Shown here: positions 24,528 through 33,130 of the stretch, piece by piece
Layout: each line of letters starts with the position of its first letter
How positions within the stretch are numbered: the stretch's first letter is position 1
Origin: Nitrospira defluvii
GTDB lineage: Bacteria > Nitrospirota > Nitrospiria > Nitrospirales > Nitrospiraceae
Reading direction: 5' to 3'
Assembly: GCF_905220995.1 (NCBI RefSeq)
Contig: NZ_CAJNBJ010000002.1
Coordinates: 372,001-436,000, forward strand
Length of the DNA stretch: 64,000 bases
The notes under the pieces: generated by a model
Databases searched by the model: none
Told to the model about the DNA's origin: nothing
Seen by the model: only the letters and a program-made list of their open reading frames with translations
Position numbers and translations under genes: made by a program

Positions 24528-25331
24528 ATGACTATTCTTACTCGCTCGAGCATCGCCGCGGTGGCCGCCGTCATCGTCGGCTTGACCCTGACCTCGTCGC
24601 CGTTCGCACAGAATGCAAAACCCACGGTGTCGCATTATGCCGGACCGCGAGAGGATGCGCCGGTTCCTCGTCCGGGCCTGACGCCGAAAAGGGGGCGGGT
24701 GGCCGTCGTCGTCACCGACCCGCAGAACGATTTCCTCAACCCCAAGGGAGTGGCCTGGGGCGTCGTCGGACAGAGTGTGCAGGAGAACCACACGGTCGAG
24801 AACATCGAAAGCCTCTTCAAGGTCGCCAAATCCGCCGGTGTGCCGGTCTTTGTCAGCCCGCACTACTACTATGCGCACGACCATCAGTGGAAATTCGGCG
24901 GCGCGCTCGAAGTGCTCATGCACAACATCGGCATGTTCGATCGCAAAGGCGCCTTGACGCAGGAGGGTTTTGCCGGCTCGGGCGCGGACTGGCTCGACCG
25001 CTACAAGCCCTATATCGAGGACGGCCGGACGGTGATCACGAGCCCGCACAAGGTGTTCGGGCCCGAGTCAAACGATCTCATCTTGCAGTTGCGCAAAGCT
25101 GACATCAGCCAGGTCATCCTGGCCGGCATGTCCGCCAATCTCTGCACCGAGTCACATCTACGCGAACTGCTCGAGCAAGGGTTTGAAGTCGTGGTCGTGA
25201 CCGATGCCACGGCCGCAGCCAAGCTGCCTGGATTCGACGGGTATGAAGCGGCCTTCGTGAACTTTCGCTTGATGGCCAGCGACGTGTGGAGCACGGCCCA
25301 AACGGTCAAGACCCTCACGAGTCTCAAGTAA
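24528..25331 (+). CDS. Exported isochorismatase-family cysteine hydrolase
   Basis: 267 residues from ATG 24528. Signal peptide (SSIAAVAAVIVGLTL, cleavage near FAQ-N) is unusual for this mostly cytoplasmic family. Catalytic triad residues visible: Asp in VVTDPQNDFLNP, Lys in ITSPHKVFGPE and Cys in GMSANLCTESHLREL. These enzymes hydrolyse amides, such as nicotinamide or carbamoyl compounds. Second gene of the sigma-54 operon, between two redox proteins. Substrate unknown. Confidence 0.87.
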   Translation: MTILTRSSIAAVAAVIVGLTLTSSPFAQNAKPTVSHYAGPREDAPVPRPGLTPKRGRVAVVVTDPQNDFLNPKGVAWGVVGQSVQENHTVENIESLFKVAKSAGVPVFVSPHYYYAHDHQWKFGGALEVLMHNIGMFDRKGALTQEGFAGSGADWLDRYKPYIEDGRTVITSPHKVFGPESNDLILQLRKADISQVILAGMSANLCTESHLRELLEQGFEVVVVTDATAAAKLPGFDGYEAAFVNFRLMASDVWSTAQTVKTLTSLK

Positions 25332-25442
25332 TCCACTCGGACCTCCGGATGGGGCATCCGACCGTGGTGACTGAGAAAAGACTGATGGCGCAGGTGATCG
25401 TTTTGAGAGTTCTGTCCATTCGAACCGATAGGGGAGGAGAAC

Positions 25443-26234
25443 ATGCAGACGTACGAAACTACGGCAATCGTGACAGGTGCGGGAAGCGGCATAGGCCTGG
25501 CCGTGGCGGAATCCTTTCTCCGCGAAGGGATGAATATCGTGCTCAACGGGCGCAATGAAGAGAAGCTTGTCCGTGCCGCAGTCCAGCTCGGTCAACCTGA
25601 TCGGCTTGCGATCGTCGCCGGTGACATCACCCGGCCCGAGACGTCCACCCGGGTTGTGGAGGAGGCGGTCAATCGCTTTGGCCAGCTCTCCGTGCTCGTG
25701 AACAACGCCGGCATCTTCTGTACGAAGCCATTCACCGAATACGCCGTCGAAGAGCTTGACGGGTTTCTCGGCTACCTGCGGGGAACCTTTGTTCTGTCGC
25801 AAGCGGCGGTTCGGCAGATGCGTGGGCAGGGCCGCGGCGGGTCAATCGTCAACATCGGGACGATTCTCGCGTCGAACGGTGTGAACGGGATTCCTTCCAG
25901 CGCGCCGATCGCGGCCAAAGGGGGAATCATGGCGCTGACCAAGAACTTGTCCGTTGAACTGGCGAGGGAAAACATTCGCATCAACGCGGTCGCGCCCGGA
26001 GTGGTTCCCACGCCACTCTACGGTGATCTCACCGACGAGCAACTCGAAGCACTCCATGGGATGCAACCACTCGGTCGTTATGGGACGCCCAAGGACATTG
26101 CAGATGCCGTCCTGTACCTGGTCAAGGCAAGCTGGGTCACCGGAGTGATCCTGCCGGTGGATGGCGGAGTGGATGCCGGGGGCGATGGAGCCTACCACGG
26201 AGTGAAGGAGAGCGCTGGGACAGTTGCGGCATGA
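25443..26234 (+). CDS. SDR-family protein lacking the catalytic tyrosine
   Basis: 263 residues. Rossmann SDR: TGAGSGIG (11-18), NNAG (87-90) and the Lys of the active site in IAAKGGIMALTKNLSVELA (K159). The position four before this Lys, Tyr in active SDRs, is Pro (PSSAPIAAKG; P155). It may therefore be a non-canonical dehydrogenase or a binding protein; related sequences with the same change seem to exist, so this is probably not a sequencing error. GGGGAGGAG site upstream. 111 bp after the hydrolase. Confidence 0.85.
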   Translation: MQTYETTAIVTGAGSGIGLAVAESFLREGMNIVLNGRNEEKLVRAAVQLGQPDRLAIVAGDITRPETSTRVVEEAVNRFGQLSVLVNNAGIFCTKPFTEYAVEELDGFLGYLRGTFVLSQAAVRQMRGQGRGGSIVNIGTILASNGVNGIPSSAPIAAKGGIMALTKNLSVELARENIRINAVAPGVVPTPLYGDLTDEQLEALHGMQPLGRYGTPKDIADAVLYLVKASWVTGVILPVDGGVDAGGDGAYHGVKESAGTVAA

Positions 26235-26318
26235 ACGTGGCCGAACGGCTCCGCATGAACACAATGCACAGCATCGTTAAAGATCCATACCACCACTCAC
26301 GGATGCGAAGGAGGAACT

Positions 26319-26693
26319 ATGAAAACGGCAATCGTCATACTCTCTGACCCCAAGAGCGGCGCCGAAGAGGCGCTTGGGCGGGTATTCAATGCGCTCGCCC
26401 TGGCTGCTGAATCCAAGCAGAAAGGCGACGAGGTCGCCGTGGTGTTCAACGGGCCAGGCACCAGGTGGCCGACGGAGCTGACCAAGCTGACCCACCCGGC
26501 TCATGCGCTCTATCAGTCCGTACGCGATGTGGTTCAGGGCGCGTCGTGCGCCTGTGCCGAGGTGTTCGGGGCGACGGAGAGCGTGAAGTTGTGTGGAGTG
26601 GCGAGCGTGAACGACAACGCCATACCGGGAACTGCCGGTCTCTTGAGCCTCAGACGGTACCTGGCCGACGGATGGAACGTGGTGGTGTTTTGA
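26319..26693 (+). CDS. Cytoplasmic DsrE-family protein (second copy)
   Basis: 124 residues with an AAGGAGG site. MKTAIVILSDPKSGAEEALGRVFNAL, VVFNGPGTRWP and GASCACAEVFGATESVKLCG show the same plan as the protein at 7283-7639; here the Cys pair is CAC instead of CEFC. DsrE proteins carry sulfur as persulfides on such cysteines. Sits in the sigma-54 operon, while its relative is under the Crp-type promoter. Confidence 0.8.
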   Translation: MKTAIVILSDPKSGAEEALGRVFNALALAAESKQKGDEVAVVFNGPGTRWPTELTKLTHPAHALYQSVRDVVQGASCACAEVFGATESVKLCGVASVNDNAIPGTAGLLSLRRYLADGWNVVVF

Positions 26694-26764
26694 CCAGTCG
26701 AACAGGGGTGATGGAAGACGGTCTGAAACCGTTTTCCATCATCCGACTGGCGGAGGGCAAGGCG

Positions 26765-27364
26765 ATGGCGCGGAAATATCTCCATATGACGATGACTGAA
26801 TCAGTGCGCCGTGCGCAACAGCAATACTACGGGCATGCGGCGACGATCACGGATGTTCATGAGCGTGATCCGTTAAGCGATGCGGAGGCTCAATTCATTG
26901 CAGACCGCGACAGTTTTTATCTGGGATCGGTCAGTGAGACTGGTTGGCCCTATGTCCAGCACAGGGGCGGGCCGAAAGGCTTTCTGAAGGTCCTCGATCC
27001 CGCCACGCTCGCGTTCGCCGATTACCGTGGGAACCGGCAACTTCTGAGCACAGGGAACCTGTTCGCGAACGACCAGGTGGCATTGTTTCTCATGGACTAC
27101 AAGAACCGAGAGCGGTTGAAGATTCTCGGTCACGCGCGGGTGGAAGACGTTCGAGACCATTCGGCGCTAGCAGTGCGGCTCACGCAGGGAGACAGCCAGC
27201 CAAAGGCGGAGCGGATCGTCATCATCGAGGTCGTCTCCTACGACTGGAATTGCCCCAAATACATCACCCCACGCTATTCCATCGATGAGGTTGAGGAGTT
27301 GGTGGGGCCGTTGAAATCCCGCATCGCCGAGTTGGAAGCGCAGCTCCGATCGGCTCAGGACTAG
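26765..27364 (+). CDS. Pyridoxamine 5'-phosphate oxidase-family flavin protein
   Basis: 199 residues from ATG 26765 with GGAGGG upstream (26711 is an alternative start). Split beta-barrel with the family pattern FIADRDSFYLGSVSETGWPYVQHRGGPKGF, ADYRGNRQLLSTGNL and VALFLMDYKNRERLKILGHARV. The C-terminus ends in a coiled-coil-like helix. These proteins bind FMN or F420 and reduce or oxidise small molecules. Fifth gene of the sigma-54 operon. Confidence 0.87.
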   Translation: MARKYLHMTMTESVRRAQQQYYGHAATITDVHERDPLSDAEAQFIADRDSFYLGSVSETGWPYVQHRGGPKGFLKVLDPATLAFADYRGNRQLLSTGNLFANDQVALFLMDYKNRERLKILGHARVEDVRDHSALAVRLTQGDSQPKAERIVIIEVVSYDWNCPKYITPRYSIDEVEELVGPLKSRIAELEAQLRSAQD

Positions 27365-27411
27365 ACGATAATTGGACTCATGTTGAGTTGACCATACAGG
27401 AGGGACGTCCC

Positions 27412-28653
27412 ATGCAAAACGTATCGCGTCGACGCTTTCTTCAGTTGGCTGTCGCAACGGGCGGCGCGCTCGCGCTGGGAGATCTGGCCGACTCGATCCG
27501 ACTTCCCCGGTCCGGACGTGTTGCCTACGCCTCGGAACCAATCAAGGTCGGGATCATTGATCCGCTCTCAAGCCCGTACAAAACCTCCTCGATCCACGAC
27601 GTGCACGGCGCGACCGTGGCGGTGGATCGCTTCAACAAGGCCGGCGGGGTACTGGGACGTCCAGTCGCCATCATCGAAGCCGATGATGCGTCCAACGTAG
27701 ACACTGCCGTCCGGGCGGCCCGCAAGCTGATCAAGGACGACCGTGTACATTTCCTCATGGGCACCTTCAACGGCGACGTGGCGCTGGCCGTCGCACAGGT
27801 GGCCAAGCAGGAGAACCGGCTCTTCATGGTGACCGGGGCACATGTGCCGGAGTTGACGGGTTCGGGGTGCAACTCGCATACGTTCGTGTTCATGCCAAGC
27901 GCCCGAATGTTGTCCAGGGCCGTTACGCCCCATCTCGTAAAGACCTACGGGAATCGCTGGTTCATGATCACGACCGAGACAATGGACGGCCGGGCGGCAG
28001 AACAGGCCATGGCGGCCGCGCTCCAGGCCGAGGGTGGCGAAGTGCTCGGCTCGATCAGCACGCCCTTCGGGACCACCGACTTCACAATTGCGCTGGCTCA
28101 AGCCAAAACTGCGAAACCCGGCGCCGTCATCCTGAATCTCTACGGCTGGGATCTCGTTCATGCGCTGAAGGCCTATACAGCGGCAGGGTTGGCCAAGGAG
28201 CAGATCGGCGTGGGTGGCATGATCGGCGGCGAACAAATCGGCCGTCCGCTCGGCTATGCCAACAATGCGGGGATCTGGGGGTTGATCTGGGACCCCAAGA
28301 TCAACAGCGAGAGCTCACGGCGGTTCATTCAAGGCGTGATCGACAAGTACAACCATACCCCCACCTCACGCTGCTACCATGGCTACACTGCGATGACACA
28401 GATTCTGGAGGCGGTTCAACGGGCCGGCACGACCGAGACGCAGGCGGTCATCAAGGCGCTGGAGGGACATGAATTCGACGGGCTGAAAGAGAGCCGGTCC
28501 TACTTTCGCGCCAGGGATCACCAGCATGTGCAGGACGTGCTGGTAGGGAAAGCCTACGGCAAGGAACTGGGCCTGGGCCATTACCAACTACTGGCCACAG
28601 TTCCAGGTGACGCCGTCGCCGGCCGTCATGACGAGTCGACTTGCACGCTGTAG
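27412..28653 (+). CDS. Tat-exported ABC-type substrate-binding protein (amide/branched-chain amino acid type)
   Basis: 413 residues from ATG 27412. Tat signal with NVSRRRFLQLAVATGG. Periplasmic binding protein type 1 fold: IKVGIIDPLSSPYK, ATVAVDRFNKAGGVLGRPV, FLMGTFNGDVALAVAQVA, MDGRAAEQAMAAALQ and GVGGMIGGEQIGRP. The subgroup includes FmdD/UrtA-like amide and urea binders. No permease or ATPase gene follows, so it may serve a transporter encoded elsewhere or act as a sensor. A binding partner of the nearby amidohydrolase-like enzyme is a possibility. Confidence 0.85.
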   Translation: MQNVSRRRFLQLAVATGGALALGDLADSIRLPRSGRVAYASEPIKVGIIDPLSSPYKTSSIHDVHGATVAVDRFNKAGGVLGRPVAIIEADDASNVDTAVRAARKLIKDDRVHFLMGTFNGDVALAVAQVAKQENRLFMVTGAHVPELTGSGCNSHTFVFMPSARMLSRAVTPHLVKTYGNRWFMITTETMDGRAAEQAMAAALQAEGGEVLGSISTPFGTTDFTIALAQAKTAKPGAVILNLYGWDLVHALKAYTAAGLAKEQIGVGGMIGGEQIGRPLGYANNAGIWGLIWDPKINSESSRRFIQGVIDKYNHTPTSRCYHGYTAMTQILEAVQRAGTTETQAVIKALEGHEFDGLKESRSYFRARDHQHVQDVLVGKAYGKELGLGHYQLLATVPGDAVAGRHDESTCTL

Positions 28654-28662
28654 GAGCACGTC

Positions 28663-29142
28663 ATGTCAACGATCCCGAATAGGCGCCCCCCTGTTCCACC
28701 CTTTACCGAGGAGACCGCAATCCGGAAAGTGCGCATGGCAGAGGACGCCTGGAATAGCCGTAATCCCGATTTGGTCGCACTGGCCTACAGCGTTGACAGC
28801 CTGTGGCGGAATCGCGACGAGTTCCTGTCCGGCCGTGAGGCGATCGTGGCATTTCTGCGACGCAAATGGGCCAAGGAGCTGGACTACAGGCTGATTAAGG
28901 AACTGTGGGCGTTCCATGAGACGCGCATCGCCGTGCGTTTTGCCTATGAGTGGCACGACGATTCCGGAAACTGGTTCCGGTCCTACGGGAACGAGAACTG
29001 GGAGTTCGACGGAAATGGCCTCATGCACCGGCGCCTCGCAAGCATCAACGATCTTCCCATTAGAGAGGAGGAACGCCAATACCACTGGCGGCTTGGCCCT
29101 CGCCCCGAGGGCCACCCTTCCCTGTCCGATCTCGGCCTGTGA
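28663..29142 (+). CDS. DUF1348 / nuclear transport factor 2-like protein
   Basis: 159 residues. The NTF2-like cone fold is recognised from [70 protein letters not shown] and SINDLPI. The DUF1348 family is uncharacterised; the pocket is often used for small-molecule binding or isomerisation. AGGAG site, 9 bp after the binding protein, so the last gene of the sigma-54 operon. Confidence 0.85.
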   Translation: MSTIPNRRPPVPPFTEETAIRKVRMAEDAWNSRNPDLVALAYSVDSLWRNRDEFLSGREAIVAFLRRKWAKELDYRLIKELWAFHETRIAVRFAYEWHDDSGNWFRSYGNENWEFDGNGLMHRRLASINDLPIREEERQYHWRLGPRPEGHPSLSDLGL

Positions 29143-29756
29143 AGGACGGCGTGAGTGAGACAGGCAAATGTCGGCGAATGTCCGCCATGGCAGTCAAGCG
29201 AGATGGGATCAATGCATCGCGACTATCTCGCATTCCGGCAACCATGGGGAGCGGTCATGGGAAGAGGCTCTGTGACCATATTGTCCTGGGAAAGCCACAA
29301 TTTGTAAGCTACCTCACAGATTTTCCTTATGCATATCGGGTAACAGTACAAATTGCGCTGGTGTCTTCGGAAGGCAAAACGCGTCACACGTGTGAGGAAA
29401 CCCCAAGGACGCATCCGAGTCGTCGGTGTTCGGTATCGTGCGGTTGTGAACGCTCCAAACCGTGGCGGGTGCAATGGCCTGAGTAATTGTTGATGATGCT
29501 CTTCACATCATCCACCGGATGACAGCAGCCGACCTAGGAAAGAGCAATAAGGCACATTTGCATCGGGTGGCGATGCGTGTGCAAGCTGTAAACGATTTCT
29601 TGCTAGAGAGAGCTGCCGGATGTCATGATGACGTGCACGCATTTCATCTGCGCGAAGCACACGCACTGCCTGCGTCCAGAGGCAGACCAGGCAGTACCCA
29701 TTGCAATGTTCGAGGCGGGCGATTAGTCTGTAGCACGTTAACCGTGAGCTGACCTG
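29143..29756. other. 614-bp region before the Crp/Fnr gene
   Basis: No convincing gene: the frames here lack ribosome sites and good composition. It contains Crp-type site 8 (29303-29318) and a GATGATG / CATCATC hairpin near 29491-29512. If site 8 drives the plus strand, the Crp/Fnr mRNA would have a leader of about 400 nt. Confidence 0.5.
29303..29318. promoter_or_regulatory. Crp/Fnr-type site 8, direction unclear
   Basis: TGTAAGCTACCTCACA. On the plus strand TAACAG lies 22 nt downstream; on the minus strand TATGGT lies 22 nt downstream and is the better hexamer. Plus-strand transcription would reach the Crp/Fnr gene 439 bp away, allowing autoregulation. No gene is seen for the minus direction. 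Confidence 0.55.
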
Positions 29757-30461
29757 ATGGAACGCGTACAGTCTGCCGCCACCAACAAGCTCTGGTTCCT
29801 CAAGCACATTCGCTTGTTTGACGGGATCTCTCCGTCTGAAATGCAGGAGATGGAGAAAATTACCCGAATGGAAGAGGTCAAGAAACGGCAGCCCTTGTAC
29901 CTTCCAGGCGATCCGAGCAGCAACGTCTATCTCCTCAAGAAGGGCCGCGTCAAAATCGCCAACACGGCGCCCAGCGGGAAAGAAGTCACCTTCGATATTT
30001 TAGAGCCGGGAGAAGTGTTCGGAGAACTTGAGGTTCTGGAAGACGCTCCCCGCTCGACATCGGCCGAGGCCCTTGATGACGCGCTGATTTGTGTGATTCC
30101 CCGGAAGGATTTCGATCAGTACCTGGCCATGCATCCGAACGTGACGGTCAAGTTGACCAAACTCATCGGGTTGCGGCTCAAGAAAATCCAGAGCCGTATC
30201 GAAGATCTGGTCTTTCGTGATGTGCCAGCCCGTCTGGCCCATCTGCTCTCGGAGTTGAGCAAATCGGATGGGGTCGCAGATAAGCAGGGGGTTCGACTCA
30301 AAGTGAAGTTGACCCACCAGGAAATGGCCAACTTGATCGGCTGCAGCCGCGAAACCGTGAGCGCCACCATGGGCCTGTTCAGGGATCAGTGCCTCATCCA
30401 GATGGAAGGCCGGAGCATCACTATCCTGAAGCCGGACGAGCTCTCACGCCTGGTGTCATAG
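29757..30461 (+). CDS. Crp/Fnr-family regulator, likely local master regulator
   Basis: 234 residues. Cyclic-nucleotide-binding fold at about 15-130 with FGELEVLEDAPRSTSAEAL: the GEL and RS pair match cAMP-phosphate contacts of CRP, so a nucleotide ligand is possible. No N-terminal Cys cluster, so not an FNR-type oxygen sensor. Crp-type HTH at the C-terminus: LTHQEMANLIGCSRETVSATMG. Arg and Glu that read TGTGA half sites are kept, while the third contact (R185 of E. coli CRP) is Ala. This fits the TGTRA half sites repeated across the window. Confidence 0.9.
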   Translation: MERVQSAATNKLWFLKHIRLFDGISPSEMQEMEKITRMEEVKKRQPLYLPGDPSSNVYLLKKGRVKIANTAPSGKEVTFDILEPGEVFGELEVLEDAPRSTSAEALDDALICVIPRKDFDQYLAMHPNVTVKLTKLIGLRLKKIQSRIEDLVFRDVPARLAHLLSELSKSDGVADKQGVRLKVKLTHQEMANLIGCSRETVSATMGLFRDQCLIQMEGRSITILKPDELSRLVS

Positions 30462-30563
30462 CCACTTCCCTTCACTGCCACGCTCGGCCGGCGTCCTGCC
30501 TTGGCGATGGGAACCGGTGATCAGCTCCCATCGCTAATGAGCTCGTCGCTTTATGCCCCGCAG

Positions 30564-31661
30564 TTATGTCTGCGGTTTCACAAGCTGAAACGAGCGGGTG
30601 AGGCCGAATATAAAACTGGTTCCTTGCGCGAGGTTATTGTTCGCATCCCGAGCGAGAGGGATCTGGGTCATGAAGTAGACTGAGGTCGCCTCCGTGAGCC
30701 GTGACTTGATCAACTCGCCGAGAGCAAGCTGAAAACCTGGAGTATAGGCAAGGTATGTCGATCCCGTATTGGGGACGCGCCGATCCAGAACTCGGGGATC
30801 GAGCAGGACCGGTTCATCTCCGGCGAAAGGAGGCGCCGATTGCTCCAAGTTTGCCGTAACATTGTCATGAGTCAGATACCGGTAGTTGAACTGACTGATC
30901 AGCACAAGCCAAGGGGTCGTAATGAGATTCAATCCCACGTTCAATTGGTACTCATCTCCAAATTGATACCCGTCACGATTGCGAAACGTATGGCGGTAGC
31001 TGGCAAAGGCGAATTGGTTCAAACGGTGAGGAATCAGCTCGTACGTCTGATAGATGGATCCGATGAGGCCGACGTTCCCGCGACCGAGCTGTCCCGACGA
31101 CTCCAACACTTGTCCTGAACTGTCCCGCGCCCTGGTATCTCCCGTGGGAAGCTCAAGGCCCAACCCCATCACGACCATGTGCCGGAGCGTCGGCAACAGG
31201 TTGTACTTGGCCGTAACCCGCACATCGCCGATGCCGTTGTCCGCAAAGTTGACCCGCTCCCCAAACTCGGTGGGGGATTCGCCGATCTCGTCGAGATGGA
31301 TGTGCGTGCGTTTCAGGTAGGGAATCGTCACCTGCATCGCAAACCGATCGGTGACTCCGTAGTTCAGATCGAGCGTATAGGTCTGGGTGATCGTCCGCAC
31401 CTCCTGATGATGATCGAGAATCAACCGTTGCCGAGCCTGGTCAGCCGCCGGAATGATCCCGGTCGTGCCGCCCAGCAACCGCATCGGCGTGTAATTGTAG
31501 ATTCCATTGACAGTCAGGACCCCCTGCTGTGGAACCTGCTGTTGCGCACCGATGACGACGAAGCAACTCACGGCGCCGCAAGAGGCTAGAGCCGCCGCTT
31601 GGGTGCAGAGAACCCAGGTGATCATGAGCAAGATCAAGGACATTCGATGATGAAGTCGCAT
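30564..31661 (-). CDS. Outer-membrane beta-barrel protein of unknown function
   Basis: 365 residues from ATG 31661 (TTAGGAGGAAT site). Signal peptide with cleavage near ALAS-C. After it come alternating amphipathic strands rich in Tyr, Phe and Gly: YTLDLNYGVTDRFAMQVTIPYLKR, GDVRVTAKYNLLP, GLGLELPTGDTRAR and YLAYTPGFQLALGE; the last residues end in a strand. Resembles transporter-like barrel families (MetA-pathway of phenol degradation type). Second gene of the unit with the small exported protein upstream; under Crp-type site 9. Confidence 0.75.
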   Translation of the reverse strand: MRLHHRMSLILLMITWVLCTQAAALASCGAVSCFVVIGAQQQVPQQGVLTVNGIYNYTPMRLLGGTTGIIPAADQARQRLILDHHQEVRTITQTYTLDLNYGVTDRFAMQVTIPYLKRTHIHLDEIGESPTEFGERVNFADNGIGDVRVTAKYNLLPTLRHMVVMGLGLELPTGDTRARDSSGQVLESSGQLGRGNVGLIGSIYQTYELIPHRLNQFAFASYRHTFRNRDGYQFGDEYQLNVGLNLITTPWLVLISQFNYRYLTHDNVTANLEQSAPPFAGDEPVLLDPRVLDRRVPNTGSTYLAYTPGFQLALGELIKSRLTEATSVYFMTQIPLARDANNNLAQGTSFIFGLTRSFQLVKPQT

Positions 31662-31747
31662 GAGATTCCTCCTAAGCCACAAGGGCGCAGGTCTTTCGAT
31701 AGGCCGAAAAACCGCCTCAAGACACGTTGTTCGCTGGATGTCCCGTC

Positions 31748-32149
31748 TCACCTCCGGCCGAAACGCACAACCACGGGACCACAGAATGACATGGTCCAGT
31801 GGTCATCGTCCGGGTCGATTAGTGACGGGTATGATCTTCGTGGGGGGCATGTTGAGGTGGGTGGACCGCGAGAGAACTGCCGAGCGAGAGCCCGCGCGTG
31901 GCTCGAAGCCAGCCGAGCCGAGTCGACCAGTTCTCGGATCATGAATTGAACTCTGTCGCGCTGTGGAATGGCATCAACAACGTAGCCGGCTGCACAGAGC
32001 CAGGCGCACAACAGACTTGAGTGTGTGCCGGCATGATGATGAGATTGATCGCCCGTATGTGCCGCCAGATGGGGACGCGCAAGTCCCATCGGCGCAAAGA
32101 GCACTCCCACCAATAAGGCAGTCAGCAATATCGGAGAAGGACGTTTCAT
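31748..32149 (-). CDS. Small exported His/Cys-containing protein
   Basis: 133 residues from ATG 32149 (32158 possible). Signal peptide MKRPSPILLTALLVGVLF, then HTGDQSHHHAGTHSSLLCAWLCAAG, a His cluster followed by CxxxC, resembling small metal-linked exported proteins such as DUF2946. The C-terminal half is less clear. It precedes the outer-membrane barrel gene with an 86-bp gap, so the pair may handle metal at the envelope. The metal link is inferred only from His/Cys content. Confidence 0.55.
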   Translation of the reverse strand: MKRPSPILLTALLVGVLFAPMGLARPHLAAHTGDQSHHHAGTHSSLLCAWLCAAGYVVDAIPQRDRVQFMIRELVDSARLASSHARALARQFSRGPPTSTCPPRRSYPSLIDPDDDHWTMSFCGPVVVRFGRR

Positions 32150-32205
32150 CGAGCTCATAGTCACAACCACCGGCCGAGTCCGGCTCTACGCTCCCCGCCT
32201 GGTCC

Positions 32206-32248
32206 ATTACTGCATGATCGTCCGAGAATTCCTGTGAGGTGGGTTACA
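32206..32248 (-). promoter_or_regulatory. Crp/Fnr-type site 9 with class II -10
   Basis: TGTGAGGTGGGTTACA (32233-32248). On the minus strand AGTAAT lies 21 nt downstream (32211-32206). Centre 91 bp from the small exported protein start. Confidence 0.6.
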
Positions 32249-32358
32249 GTTTGTTCGTCAGAGAGATCGGATAGCGCGTCTATCGCGCGTGCCAACAGAC
32301 GCGTGGTATTTCACCTAGCCTTCGTGGTGTCACCTCGGCTACATGGAATCTGCCGATC

Positions 32359-33117
32359 TCATGGCAGTGGGCCGCCGCATGAAGCGCATCGAGAATCGAC
32401 GATCGCATTGGGGGTGGAGCGAGGAGCGGGGACCGGCATGTCGCCCCGCAGTAGACGGACCCAGCGTGCGGTGGGGTAGCGAACCACCAACTTCGGGACG
32501 AGGAGGAGCAGGGCTACCATAATCAATCCCAGCACGATCAAGAACCACTCCCCCGAGACGACTTGGCTGCCTGCATAGGTCAGTGCGAGCGTAGGAACAA
32601 TCATCCCCAACAGAGTCGCGGCGGCGAACACGCGAAGCGACATGTTCGTGAGGCCCGCTCCGTAACTCACCAGATCGAATGAGAAGACCGGGAACAACCG
32701 CGCGAGGAACACGAAGATGGCCAAATGCCGGTCCGAACATCGCTCGCAAAAGCTGATCTCCATCCGGAAGATCCGAGTCACGACTTCCCGTCCCAGGGCT
32801 CTGCCGATAAGAAAACTGAGAATGGCACCAAGTTCCGCGCCGGCGACAGCATAGGCAGTCCCCAAGGTCACGCCGAAAGTTGCGCCCGCTGCCAGATCCA
32901 AGGGCAGACTGGGAATGGGACTGATGACCACAGCCACCGCCATGAGTGCCATGAACAAGATCGGCCCGAAGGGACCAGCCGCACGGAGTTGATCGGCGAT
33001 CCTGTCCGGCTTGAGCCACTCCCCTACATCCAGCCAAGATACAGCTCCATAGCCCGCCACTAGTACGACGAGAAGCGCGCCGACCTTCAGCCAACGTGTT
33101 TTTGTGGTCACCGCCAT
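32359..33117 (-). CDS. TVP38/TMEM64-family membrane protein (copy 2)
   Basis: 252 residues from ATG 33117 (the frame is open upstream). Core signatures: ISPIPSLPLDLAAGATFGVTLGT, LGAILSFLIGRALGREVVTRI, FVFLARLFPVFSFDLVSYGAGLT and MIVPTLALTYAG. Diverged from the copy at 19125. Two short Cys segments, SFCERCSD in the middle and a C-terminal CASCGG, are extra and could bind metal. It follows pagL after 13 bp, so they share a transcript. Confidence 0.87.
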   Translation of the reverse strand: MAVTTKTRWLKVGALLVVLVAGYGAVSWLDVGEWLKPDRIADQLRAAGPFGPILFMALMAVAVVISPIPSLPLDLAAGATFGVTLGTAYAVAGAELGAILSFLIGRALGREVVTRIFRMEISFCERCSDRHLAIFVFLARLFPVFSFDLVSYGAGLTNMSLRVFAAATLLGMIVPTLALTYAGSQVVSGEWFLIVLGLIMVALLLLVPKLVVRYPTARWVRLLRGDMPVPAPRSTPNAIVDSRCASCGGPLP

Positions 33118-33130
33118 ATCTCCCGTCCGG

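Noticed and set aside
24437..25102. 221-residue plus frame
   Set aside because: Alternative frame of the isochorismatase-family gene, Arg/Gly-rich.
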